This document shows, piece by piece, positions 1-7,440 of a DNA stretch of 39,738 nucleotides (position 1 is its first letter; the number at the start of each line of letters is the position of its first letter). Both the position numbers and the translations under genes were made by a program. The DNA lies in contig JAGAHX010000003.1 in assembly GCA_017626845.1 (NCBI GenBank), positions 1 through 39,738 on the forward strand. Direction: 5' to 3'. The stretch comes from Bacillota bacterium. GTDB taxonomy: Bacteria; Bacillota; Clostridia; Peptostreptococcales; Anaerovoracaceae. The notes beneath the pieces were generated by a model, which was not told the origin of the DNA, searched no databases, and saw only the letters and a list, made by a program, of their open reading frames with translations.

Positions 1-3000
1 GGGCTGTTTGCCGTCGAGTCTGCCGTTGCCGTCAGCGTTCCGTCTTTATTATCCGTTACGGTCACGGTCACGGTCTTGCCGGCTGCGTTCTCATCGTTCG
101 CTACGCCGTCGATCTCGCCAGTCTCGCTTACCGTATAGGTGTACGTTCCGGGTGCGGTGTACGTGAACGGTCCGAATGTTACGGTATCAGTATCCTGATT
201 CACCTTTCCGCTCATCGTCGTTGCCGCAGGTGCTCCGTTCTGAGCTGCCACACTGATCGTGTATTCCCAGCTCTCCGGTCCGGTCATACCGTCAGGTACG
301 CTCAGGACCTTCTTCACCGGGAAGCTTGCTTCCACGCTACCTACGCTATAGGTGTTCGTGAACGCAGCAATAGTAAGATCATCCTCAATTGCGCCTTCTG
401 TATTATCAGAGGATTTTATGCTATATCCACCCGGAATCTGATTAGCAACTTCTACTACTTTGTAAGAATATCCTGTCGGAATACTCTTAATAGTTATACT
501 CTGATTATGCTTTAAGGTAACAGTTGCTTTTCCATCAGCAAAGGAAACGGTTGTTGCTGTTCCATCAGCTTCATATGTTCCATCAACATTATTACCCTCA
601 GCATCCTTTAGAGTAATCTCAAATGTAAATACTTTGTTTGCATAACCGGGGCCACCGTCTTCGACTGTTTTAGTGATTTTCAGGTCGCCAGCATCCCGTT
701 TATTCTCGGCCGTAATGGTATAAACGCCATCCGTTGGGCCTTCGATTACAGACATACCATCCTTGTTGGCGCTAACTGTTACAGCAGTATCACCCTTAGT
801 TACGGTGATGATGATCGGGCTGTCCGTATCCTCAGGCTGGACATAACCGTCAGGAGCCGATGTTTCAAACAGATAATAGGTTCCCGGCGCCAGCATTCCG
901 ATCAGGGCCCATCCATCAGGACCTTCAGAATCATCGTCTTTGTTACCGGTCGTCAGGTTGATCGTGTTACCGTTAGCATCCTTGGTCACCGGCTCATTCT
1001 TTTCCTGATCCGTATACAGTGCAAACTCTGCGCCATTCAGCTTCAGGGTATTGTCGTCTTCGTCTACCTTGACGATTTCAATCTTCGGTAACTTTGCAGC
1101 ACGCTTATTATTAAACGTTACAGAATACTGCTTATTACCGACAACACCAGTATTTAATGAAGCTTTACCTCCGGAAACTTCAGGTTGGACATCGCCTTCC
1201 GTAGTAAACTCTCCACCAGCAGAAACACGGTGCTGCGTAACTGCTTCTGTAGAGTTCCACTCATAAATGCTGTTTTCTGCTATTACTTCTTCGAATTCAA
1301 AAGTGGAACCTTCCGGAACGTTAATGAAACGTACACGCTCGCCAGCCTTCAGCGTGAATTCAATGTTACTTGAATCAGCAAAATGGCCCTTATAGATGAT
1401 GCGAATACCATTTTTATCATATTTATGATATGCACCAGATGCATTGACGTCATCACCCTCCTGCCATGTGTATGGCTGGCCATCCGGTCCGAGCAGTTTA
1501 CCTTTGATTGTGAACGCTGTATCTGGGTAGATTTCTGTTGTTCCATCTACATCGTAAACTATCTTCTGAATATCAATACCGGATTTTACACGGTTGACAG
1601 CAGTTAATGCACGGTCAATATACGTTGTGATTTCCTCACCTGTGAGAAGTTGGCCATCGCCATAGTACGTATCTTCACCATCAACTACCATCGGGTTGAT
1701 AATCTCTTCGGCCAAACCATAGTGGTAGTCAATATCAGGTTCTACGATAGTGAAGTCATAACCATGTTCAAGTACTTCACCGTCTACCTTGACTCCCGGA
1801 GCCACATAAAGCTGATATGTCCAATCGTTTGCTTCGTTCAGGACTATATTCGCGCTTGTAGTTCCGCCCTGAGGTACTGCATAATTTTCAAACTCAGCAG
1901 CAGGAGTCTGATTAGCATTCCTGCGCTTAAGAACAAGGGTTACTTCCGTTTCTCTATCTTCTCCAGCTGTCAGATCATCCTCGAATTCCTTTTTGATCGT
2001 CAGCAGCATGGATTCGAGATTCATGCTCTGGATAGTACCTTCCTCATAGGTTGCTTCAACATTCCGTTCACCGGATACTGTCACAATCTCACCAGTCTTA
2101 GTAGTCTGACTGTAAGTGGCGCTAACTTTGTCTGTATTTGTTTTCAGCGCATAACGGCCTTGTGTTGTTGATGTAGGTGCTGACAGCTCAACAACCTGCG
2201 CGCGTTCTGCTGCAGAGATACTGTTCTCCTGTCCTTCAGCATAGACCTTTGTTCCGTTATTCAGCTCAGCTATTAAGTCATATGATTCCTGACTCGGCCA
2301 TACTCTGAATGTAACTACATAATGAACGCCGGATTCGAGCTGGAATCCTTCGCCCATATCCCAATGAACGGCACCCTCTGTTTCATCATAAGTAGCTGCT
2401 GCGCAGCCATCTGCCGCACGAGTCGTCCACTCGGTCTTGTGAGCCTCATCAGCGCCATACTTGTTACCTTCTCCGCCCCAACGATAGTACTGGAAACTGT
2501 TAGGATCAACAGTCTCCATTACCTTCATTTCAGTATTGGTGAGTTCAGTAATTCCGTCAGTGATCTGAACGTCACCAAAACCAAGCGATAATTTGATCGC
2601 TTCAGTAATGGACGCAAATGCCGCCTCCATCGCATCGCTATCAGATGCTATGAATGCATGATCCGCTGCAACGCCACCCTCAGTCGTAAGATTCTGGACT
2701 TTGGTAACGTCGTTCGAAATACCGATAGCATAGAAATTCTTTTTAGCACCTGCGATTGCAGAGACCTGATCAACCGCAAAGTCAAAATTACGGCCATAAG
2801 CATCACTACCACCGGCGCCAAATACGGCGTTTTGTCTAACGAATCTATAGTCGTTGTTACTGCTTACATCGAGGTCGCTGTTTCTTACATCACCTCTGCT
2901 CATACGGAAGGTCGGGTCACCGTCTGTTACGAAAACAACATAGGTAGCGGCGTCCTCGCGCACTTCCATCTCGTTGGCCAATTTGAGTGCTTTTTCCCAG

Positions 3001-4898
3001 TTGGTTCCGCCAGCCGCACTGAGCCCATTAACCTTTGAACTGAAAGTGGAATAATTATCGGTAAATCCCTGTGAGATTTCGGCATCTGTAGAAAACGTGA
3101 TGAGCGCCATCTTGACATTCTCGTTTTTCAAAAGAGTTTGAGCCATCGTATTCGTAGCCGTTTGTGCTCTAGAAAGACGAGTTCGGTCGCCCATGTTGTA
3201 ACCCATGGATCCGGATATGTCGAATACAACGATAACGTCAGCCGGAGTCGATGCCTCGACTGGTTTCTCTCCGCCTACGATACTCAACGAAATGGTATTT
3301 GTTCCGTTGCCATTGTTAACGGATGACTTGCTGAACGCAGGTGCATTCTCGCCTTCTGGCCAAGTCTCATCGTCAAGATTCACTACTGCTGTACCACCCG
3401 GTGTTACAGCAGGCTTCTGCTTATACACAACATAGATATTGTCATTATTGGAAAGTTCAGTCCAAGTGGGATTATCTCCTGTTAAATTCGTAGTATATCT
3501 CCAATAATTATTGTTGTTTTTACGCAGAATCGGCGCGATTCTGTTGCCAGTTGTGTCGCTGTTCCTGTAGGTATGGTCATACTCATATCCATCAATATCA
3601 TAAATCAGGAACGCCGGTGATGAGGATTGTGCCGTCAGATTCTGATGCGTATTGTCAGGATTAGAGATCGTCAATTCATTTCCGTTCTGATCAACGTAGT
3701 GAACAGTAACGGTGCGGCTATTATTTCTCCATGTAATCGTAAATGTAGAGAAACTTTCAACATCAAACTCAGAAACAATCGCTTCAACTACTTCATCGTT
3801 GATCGCTGCTTCACTGATCTCAACAAAACCAATCTCCTCGGGATTGGTATCAGCTACAGTCTCAACCACCTCATCGGAGATATGAGTTACCTGGATGCTC
3901 TCGACATCGATATCTTCGGTATCAAGGATCTCTGTCTTCACGGACATCTGAACACTAACCAGACCCACGGAGGGATCCGGTTCAACCGGTTCAGCACCTG
4001 CATAAAAGCTGATGTCAAAGGCAATTATGCCATCATAAGAGATATCCTCAGCCTCAAGAACTTTTTCGGCATCATTGAAATCCCTGGACCGCTCACTGAT
4101 TTTTTTAACCTTGAGCTCAACCGGCTCGGTAAAAGCACCTTCCGGTACATCAACAATGACGAGGACGCCGTCAAGCTCAGCCTCGTAATGCGTCAGAATT
4201 TCTACTTCTTCCAGAAGTTCCTCTTCCAGAAGTTCTTCTTCCAGAAGTTCTTCTTCCGAAAGTTCCTCTAAAGCAGCTTCGCCCTCCTGCGTGAGCGCGT
4301 CCAGGATCAGCTGCGCGGTATCGGAAATAACAGAAGGTTCCGCAACCGCTTCTGGAGCCTCACATTCAGAACCGTTATCCTCGGCGACGATCTGGGAAGC
4401 TTCTAAGACCAGAGTCGGTTCGGAAGAGTCTTCCGTAACGGCTTCTTCGCCTCCCTCAGCCTCTTCGACAGGCTCAACGGGTTCTTCGACCTCTTCGGCG
4501 GGTTCTTCGACCTCTTCGTCCTCGATCGCTTCTTCCGTCGGTTCGACAGGCTCGGCAACCTCTTCAGTGGGTTCTTCGCCCTCTTCAGACGTTTCAACAA
4601 GTTCCGAGTCCGGTGCGGGTTCTTCGCCGTCCTCAGACGCTTCGACAGGCTCAGCGTCCGTGGCGGGGTCAACCACCGCTTCAGATTCTTCTGCGCCGGG
4701 GGACGGACCCTGGTCGTCTACTGTGACTTCCGGGGTGACGGCCTCGGGCTCGGAAACGGTTACTTCTTCGTTGGTTTCGACCAGATCGTCCGCGAATACA
4801 GAGTATCCGCTGGTCCCCATAGTGGAGACCATCATCACGAACACCAGAACGAGAGCCAGTACACGTCTCCAGCTTGTGGATCCATACAACGTTCTCAT
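1..4898 (-). CDS. Large secreted VWA/SpaA-type surface protein (C-terminus off window)
   Basis: The reading frame is open for 1,632 codons from ATG at 4898 and runs off the left edge. Residues 1-37 form a signal peptide (Arg-Arg, hydrophobic core, cleavage near VFA-DD). Residues about 38-230 are a Glu/Pro-rich acidic stalk. A VWA domain starts near residue 550, with the MIDAS motif DISGS at about 559-563, then GGTNW and TDGD. Further on are beta-rich pilin-like modules: one around residue 1110 ending in a YSVTFNNKR motif, a SpaA/Cna_B-like repeat from about 1271 (KIEIVKVD to ETSAPDGY), another from about 1403, and a Spy0128-like module from about 1527 (VKKVLSVPD). These families form intramolecular isopeptide bonds and act as adhesins or pilus tips; an LPXTG anchor would be expected past the edge. 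The SD is AAAGGA upstream of the ATG. The middle of the gene is more AT-rich than the rest of the window, which suggests transfer. The domain assignment is firm; the ligand is unknown. Confidence 0.9.
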   Translation of the reverse strand, partial: MRTLYGSTSWRRVLALVLVFVMMVSTMGTSGYSVFADDLVETNEEVTVSEPEAVTPEVTVDDQGPSPGAEESEAVVDPATDAEPVEASEDGEEPAPDSELVETSEEGEEPTEEVAEPVEPTEEAIEDEEVEEPAEEVEEPVEPVEEAEGGEEAVTEDSSEPTLVLEASQIVAEDNGSECEAPEAVAEPSVISDTAQLILDALTQEGEAALEELSEEELLEEELLEEELLEEVEILTHYEAELDGVLVIVDVPEGAFTEPVELKVKKISERSRDFNDAEKVLEAEDISYDGIIAFDISFYAGAEPVEPDPSVGLVSVQMSVKTEILDTEDIDVESIQVTHISDEVVETVADTNPEEIGFVEISEAAINDEVVEAIVSEFDVESFSTFTITWRNNSRTVTVHYVDQNGNELTISNPDNTHQNLTAQSSSPAFLIYDIDGYEYDHTYRNSDTTGNRIAPILRKNNNNYWRYTTNLTGDNPTWTELSNNDNIYVVYKQKPAVTPGGTAVVNLDDETWPEGENAPAFSKSSVNNGNGTNTISLSIVGGEKPVEASTPADVIVVFDISGSMGYNMGDRTRLSRAQTATNTMAQTLLKNENVKMALITFSTDAEISQGFTDNYSTFSSKVNGLSAAGGTNWEKALKLANEMEVREDAATYVVFVTDGDPTFRMSRGDVRNSDLDVSSNNDYRFVRQNAVFGAGGSDAYGRNFDFAVDQVSAIAGAKKNFYAIGISNDVTKVQNLTTEGGVAADHAFIASDSDAMEAAFASITEAIKLSLGFGDVQITDGITELTNTEMKVMETVDPNSFQYYRWGGEGNKYGADEAHKTEWTTRAADGCAAATYDETEGAVHWDMGEGFQLESGVHYVVTFRVWPSQESYDLIAELNNGTKVYAEGQENSISAAERAQVVELSAPTSTTQGRYALKTNTDKVSATYSQTTKTGEIVTVSGERNVEATYEEGTIQSMNLESMLLTIKKEFEDDLTAGEDRETEVTLVLKRRNANQTPAAEFENYAVPQGGTTSANIVLNEANDWTYQLYVAPGVKVDGEVLEHGYDFTIVEPDIDYHYGLAEEIINPMVVDGEDTYYGDGQLLTGEEITTYIDRALTAVNRVKSGIDIQKIVYDVDGTTEIYPDTAFTIKGKLLGPDGQPYTWQEGDDVNASGAYHKYDKNGIRIIYKGHFADSSNIEFTLKAGERVRFINVPEGSTFEFEEVIAENSIYEWNSTEAVTQHRVSAGGEFTTEGDVQPEVSGGKASLNTGVVGNKQYSVTFNNKRAAKLPKIEIVKVDEDDNTLKLNGAEFALYTDQEKNEPVTKDANGNTINLTTGNKDDDSEGPDGWALIGMLAPGTYYLFETSAPDGYVQPEDTDSPIIITVTKGDTAVTVSANKDGMSVIEGPTDGVYTITAENKRDAGDLKITKTVEDGGPGYANKVFTFEITLKDAEGNNVDGTYEADGTATTVSFADGKATVTLKHNQSITIKSIPTGYSYKVVEVANQIPGGYSIKSSDNTEGAIEDDLTIAAFTNTYSVGSVEASFPVKKVLSVPDGMTGPESWEYTISVAAQNGAPAATTMSGKVNQDTDTVTFGPFTYTAPGTYTYTVSETGEIDGVANDENAAGKTVTVTVTDNKDGTLTATADSTANS
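4211..4269 (-). repeat. 15-bp tandem repeat encoding EELLE units
   Basis: Four consecutive 15-bp units (two identical, two with one or two changes) inside the surface-protein gene encode a run of EELLE pentapeptides just after the acidic stalk. Copy number changes would keep the frame, so the length of this helix-like segment could vary between strains. Confidence 0.8.
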
Positions 4899-4972
4899 AC
4901 AGCATTCCTTTCTTTTAATACCAAGGGAATATAATTTACTCTTTTGACTGTTAGACGAAACCGAAAAGAAAT

Positions 4973-4989
4973 GGTTCCACCCTTTTAGA
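4973..4989. repeat. Copy of the toxin 5' UTR motif GGTTCCACCCT in the surface-gene leader
   Basis: GGTTCCACCCT at 4973-4983 is repeated exactly at 5203-5213 in the predicted 5' UTR of the small toxin mRNA, and both copies are followed by TAGA after one to three bases. Because the surface gene is transcribed from the other strand, its leader RNA carries the complement of the toxin 5' UTR. Confidence 0.6.
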
Positions 4990-5009
4990 AGATAATTATG
5001 ATAATAAAT

Positions 5010-5039
5010 AAGTAACACAATAGGAACAAAATGTTACTT
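5010..5039. repeat. 8-bp inverted repeat in the surface-protein leader
   Basis: AAGTAACA (5010-5017) and TGTTACTT (5032-5039) are perfect complements separated by 14 nt. The element lies just downstream of the predicted minus-strand start site near 5046, so it could be a leader hairpin or an operator. There is no T-run, so it is not a normal terminator. Confidence 0.5.
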
Positions 5040-5052
5040 CATTCCAATATTG

Positions 5053-5081
5053 ATTATATGCATATTTTTTACGCTTTGCAA
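5053..5081 (-). promoter_or_regulatory. SigA-type promoter of the surface-protein gene
   Basis: On the minus strand TTGCAA (5081-5076) is followed after 17 nt by a perfect TATAAT (5058-5053). Transcription would start near 5046 and give a leader of about 148 nt before the ATG at 4898. No riboswitch class was recognised in that leader. Confidence 0.7.
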
Positions 5082-5162
5082 TAAAACTTGCATAATCGTC
5101 TCTTTTTTTGCACGAATGGCAGAAGTCTAGATATTAGAAAGCTGAAAATTACCAATTTATGG

Positions 5163-5191
5163 TTGATTTATTATACTATTAACTTTACAAT
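5163..5191 (+). promoter_or_regulatory. Promoter of the 27-residue toxin-like gene
   Basis: TTGATT (5163-5168) and TACAAT (5186-5191) are 17 nt apart. The start would be near 5198, giving a 47-nt leader that contains a small hairpin (AGGGT/ACCCT, 5201-5213) before the strong SD GGAAGGAGGTGA (5226-5237). Confidence 0.65.
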
Positions 5192-5241
5192 AATTACCAT
5201 AGGGTTCCACCCTCTAGACCGCATGGGAAGGAGGTGAAAAC

Positions 5242-5267
5242 CGTATGTTAATGTTTACTCAATTTAT
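5242..5267 (+). repeat. Direct repeat copy 1, spanning the toxin start codon
   Basis: This segment consists of CGTATGT (5242-5248), five variable bases, TTTAC, T, and CAATTTAT (5260-5267). It covers the ATG at 5245. A second copy lies at 5397-5421, downstream of the shared terminator. Confidence 0.85.
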
Positions 5268-5328
5268 GATTTCCGTTATGGCCGGTGTAATATCATATTA
5301 CATCTGCAAATGGTTGGACGGGAAATAG
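5245..5328 (+). CDS. 27-residue membrane peptide, candidate type I toxin
   Basis: The ORF begins MLMFTQFMISVMAGV and ends YYICKWLDGK before TAG. It has one hydrophobic helix (about residues 3-20) and a short charged tail, the layout of Fst/Hol-Tox-like membrane toxins. The SD GGAAGGAGGTGA sits 7 nt upstream, unusually strong for so short an ORF. It is transcribed alone from the promoter at 5163 and ends at the hairpin at 5363-5396. A convergent RNA from 5434 is complementary to the start region, which points to translational control. I do not assign it to a named family with certainty. It could instead be a harmless small membrane peptide, but the antisense design favours a toxin. It is too short for standard gene callers. 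Confidence 0.75.
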   Translation: MLMFTQFMISVMAGVISYYICKWLDGK

Positions 5329-5362
5329 GGAACCTATCAGCCTGATCTGCATTTATGCAGAG

Positions 5363-5396
5363 AAAAACCCCCAGTGTAGCAGCACTGGGGGTTTTT
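5363..5396. terminator. Bidirectional intrinsic terminator shared by toxin mRNA, antisense RNA and the dcw operon
   Basis: CCCCCAGTG (5368-5376) pairs with CACTGGGGG (5383-5391) around a 6-nt loop, flanked by AAAAA on the left and TTTTT on the right, so it terminates in both directions. On the plus strand it ends the toxin mRNA; on the minus strand it ends the antisense RNA and anything reading through from ftsQ. Confidence 0.92.
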
Positions 5397-5421
5397 CGTA
5401 TGTCATATTTACCCAATTTAT
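5397..5421 (+). repeat. Direct repeat copy 2, template for the antisense pairing segment
   Basis: CGTATGT (5397-5403), four variable bases, TTTAC, C, CAATTTAT (5414-5421). It matches copy 1 at 5242-5267 at 20 of 25 positions outside the short variable spacer, in the same orientation, and begins directly after the terminator T-run. Confidence 0.85.
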
Positions 5422-5440
5422 ACTCTCTCGAGTTACGTTT

Positions 5441-5468
5441 ATTATAACACACTAACAGCTCTTGTCAA
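5441..5468 (-). promoter_or_regulatory. Near-consensus promoter of the antisense RNA
   Basis: On the minus strand a perfect TTGACA (5468-5463) is followed after 16 nt by a perfect TATAAT (5446-5441). It lies 15 nt beyond the ftsQ stop codon and points at the terminator only 45 nt away, with no protein gene between. A consensus promoter for a tiny RNA is typical of an abundant antitoxin RNA. Confidence 0.85.
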
Positions 5469-5482
5469 GAAATATCTGGAAA

Positions 5483-6325
5483 TTAATACGACGGACTATA
5501 CGACAGATAATTGTCCGTTCCCACCCGGATCACGCCGCGGGTGATCTCCTGCTGGTACAGCTCCTGCAGCAGTTTCTGGATGCTGGCCATGTTGTCGCGG
5601 ATGTTGGCCGGAGCGCCTTCGCAGTACAGATCGTCGTAGATGTAGGCCCGGACGATGACGGTGGAAAAATCGATGCGCTTAAAATAGATGTCGTTCTCCT
5701 CCACCAGCTGCAGCAGGCTAAGGGTATCGGTCAGCATGTAGGCCTGTTCCACCTGCAGAGCGCTGCCCGGGGTCATCTCCGTAATGGTCATGTTGCCCAG
5801 GATCGGCAGCGTAGGCTCGGCGTCTGCGACCCGCAGCACCGTCCCCTCCCGGTCGATCAGCACGTACTGCTCGCCGTAGGGTACACCGGCGTATTCCCGG
5901 CGTTCCTCGATATTGATCTGGATCGTATCTTTGGGCTTGCGCTTGATCTCCGCCAGGCGGATGTAGGGGTCTTCCAGCAGCGCGTTGCGCGCGGGGCGGG
6001 TCTTGGTCTCGAAGAACAGGTTGACCCCGCTCTGCAGCCCGGACATCTCGATGATCTGCGCCGGCGTGTAGTACTGGTTGCCGGTCACCTCGAAATTGCG
6101 AACCGCGAAAAAGTCGGAATTCAGGAACGCGTAAATGCCGAACACCAGAGCGCAAAAAATACAAAAGCGGAGGAAGTAGTGTTTTCTTCTCCTCTTCTTC
6201 TTTTTCTTGGCGGAATGCTTCGGCTGTTCCGGGGCATAGTCCTCGTAGCCGGACAGTTCCTCACCGGTATAAACGTGTTCCTCCTGCGGATACTCCGCAG
6301 GATAGTCCTGTGAATAATCGTCCAT
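5483..6325 (-). CDS. ftsQ: Cell division protein FtsQ/DivIB
   Basis: A 280-residue bitopic membrane protein. Residues 1-48 are a cytoplasmic segment rich in acidic residues then Lys/Arg, residues about 49-68 are the single transmembrane helix, and an FtsQ-type POTRA domain follows (FFAVRNFEVTGNQYYTPAQI), then the beta domain. In the divisome it forms a complex with FtsL and FtsB/DivIC and regulates septal peptidoglycan synthesis. It is the last gene of this dcw cluster, 3 nt after murG; ftsA and ftsZ do not follow, as in many Clostridia. Downstream there is only the antisense promoter and the shared terminator. Confidence 0.92.
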   Translation of the reverse strand: MDDYSQDYPAEYPQEEHVYTGEELSGYEDYAPEQPKHSAKKKKKRRRKHYFLRFCIFCALVFGIYAFLNSDFFAVRNFEVTGNQYYTPAQIIEMSGLQSGVNLFFETKTRPARNALLEDPYIRLAEIKRKPKDTIQINIEERREYAGVPYGEQYVLIDREGTVLRVADAEPTLPILGNMTITEMTPGSALQVEQAYMLTDTLSLLQLVEENDIYFKRIDFSTVIVRAYIYDDLYCEGAPANIRDNMASIQKLLQELYQQEITRGVIRVGTDNYLSYSPSY

Positions 6326-6328
6326 CCT

Positions 6329-7429
6329 TTACATTTTAATGTTTTTGTAGATAATGTCAACCGCGTCGGTCTTTCCGATGGCCGATGCCTTCTCCGCCAT
6401 GCGGTTGAGCCTGTCACGGGAAGCGAGCAGCTGCATCACGGCCGCCGTAAAGGGGGCAAATCCCTCCTGCAGGGAGGATTCTTCGATCAGCACTGCAGCG
6501 CCCTCGTCCGCCACGGACTTGGCGTTGTAATACTGGTGGTTGTTCGTTACGTTGGGGGATGGGATCAGGATGGAGGGCTTGCCGCTGGCTGTGATCTCCG
6601 ACAGGGCGATGGCCCCTGCCCGGCTCACGATCAGGTCGGAGGCGCTCATCAAGACCGGCATGTTGTCGGCGTAGTCGATGACCCGCACAAATTCCTCCGC
6701 CCCGGCGATCGCCTTTACCTTCGCGTCGATCTCTTCGTAGTATCTCTTGCCGGTCACGAAGAACACCTTGGCGCCCTTCGTATCCTTCGCCAGTTCCGCG
6801 ATCAGGTCCAGGCTGGCCATGTTGGGAACCTCTGCACCAAGGCTACCGCCGGTGATCAGGATCATAAAATCGCTGTCCGTAAGGCCCAGCTGCCGCCGCG
6901 CGTCGGACACGTCTTCGATCAGAAATTCCTTGCGGATGGGGTTGCCCGTCAGCACCAGTTTGTCCGGTTCCTGGAAGTGGCTGCGCGACCCTTCGAAGGA
7001 GATAAAGACCTTCTTTACGTATTTCTCCAGCATCTTGTTGGCCATGCCCGGCACCACGTTCTGCTCGTGGATGTAGCAGGGGATACCCTTCTTCGCAGCC
7101 TTGCGCACGACCGTACCGGTCACGTAGCCGCCGGTGCCGATCACCACGTCGGGCTGAAACTCCGCCAGGATCGCATCGGTCTCGTGGCCGCCTCTCGCCA
7201 GATCCACGGCGGTCTTGAAGTTCTTCAGCAGGTTTTTGCGGTTAAAGCCGCTGGCATCGATGCCGCGGATCTCGTAGCCCGCAGCCGGCACCAGACGGTT
7301 CTCCATGCCGGTCTTCGTACCGATAAACAGGATCTGAGAATCCGGTTCCATGCGGCGGATCTTATCCGCGATAGCGATGGCAGGGTAAATGTGGCCGCCC
7401 GTACCGGCGCAGCTTAAGATGGCTTTCAT
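6329..7429 (-). CDS. murG: UDP-GlcNAc:undecaprenyl-PP-MurNAc-pentapeptide transferase MurG
   Basis: The 366-residue protein makes lipid II from lipid I at the inner face of the membrane. The N-terminal glycine-rich motif GTGGHIYPA (about residues 9-17) and the central HEQN and GGSLGA motifs are those of GT28 family MurG; the length is typical. It lies 11 nt after ftsW and 3 nt before ftsQ, so it is co-transcribed with the division genes. Confidence 0.97.
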   Translation of the reverse strand: MKAILSCAGTGGHIYPAIAIADKIRRMEPDSQILFIGTKTGMENRLVPAAGYEIRGIDASGFNRKNLLKNFKTAVDLARGGHETDAILAEFQPDVVIGTGGYVTGTVVRKAAKKGIPCYIHEQNVVPGMANKMLEKYVKKVFISFEGSRSHFQEPDKLVLTGNPIRKEFLIEDVSDARRQLGLTDSDFMILITGGSLGAEVPNMASLDLIAELAKDTKGAKVFFVTGKRYYEEIDAKVKAIAGAEEFVRVIDYADNMPVLMSASDLIVSRAGAIALSEITASGKPSILIPSPNVTNNHQYYNAKSVADEGAAVLIEESSLQEGFAPFTAAVMQLLASRDRLNRMAEKASAIGKTDAVDIIYKNIKM

Positions 7430-7440
7430 CGAAATACTCC

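Larger units (their letters stand above)
5363..5434 (-). ncRNA. Predicted antisense antitoxin RNA, about 72 nt
   Basis: The RNA is predicted from the minus-strand promoter at 5468-5441 (start near 5434) to the terminator at 5363. It holds no good ORF. Its 5' half carries the complement of the direct repeat at 5397-5421, so it can pair with the toxin mRNA over the start codon: seven pairs at CGTATGT and fourteen at TTTAC-CAATTTAT, one of them a G-U pair. It also overlaps the toxin mRNA over the terminator hairpin. Size, orientation and shared terminator match RNA II of the pAD1 par locus. The RNA itself is inferred, not observed. Confidence 0.7.

Noticed and set aside
4291-4947. A Ser-rich 218-codon plus-strand frame resembling a mucin-like protein
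   Set aside because: It is the complement of the Glu/Pro stalk codons of the surface protein; the minus frame continues into a signal peptide with an SD.
4899-5046. c-di-GMP or other known riboswitch in the surface-gene leader
   Set aside because: I found no recognisable conserved core; only the simple inverted repeat is visible.
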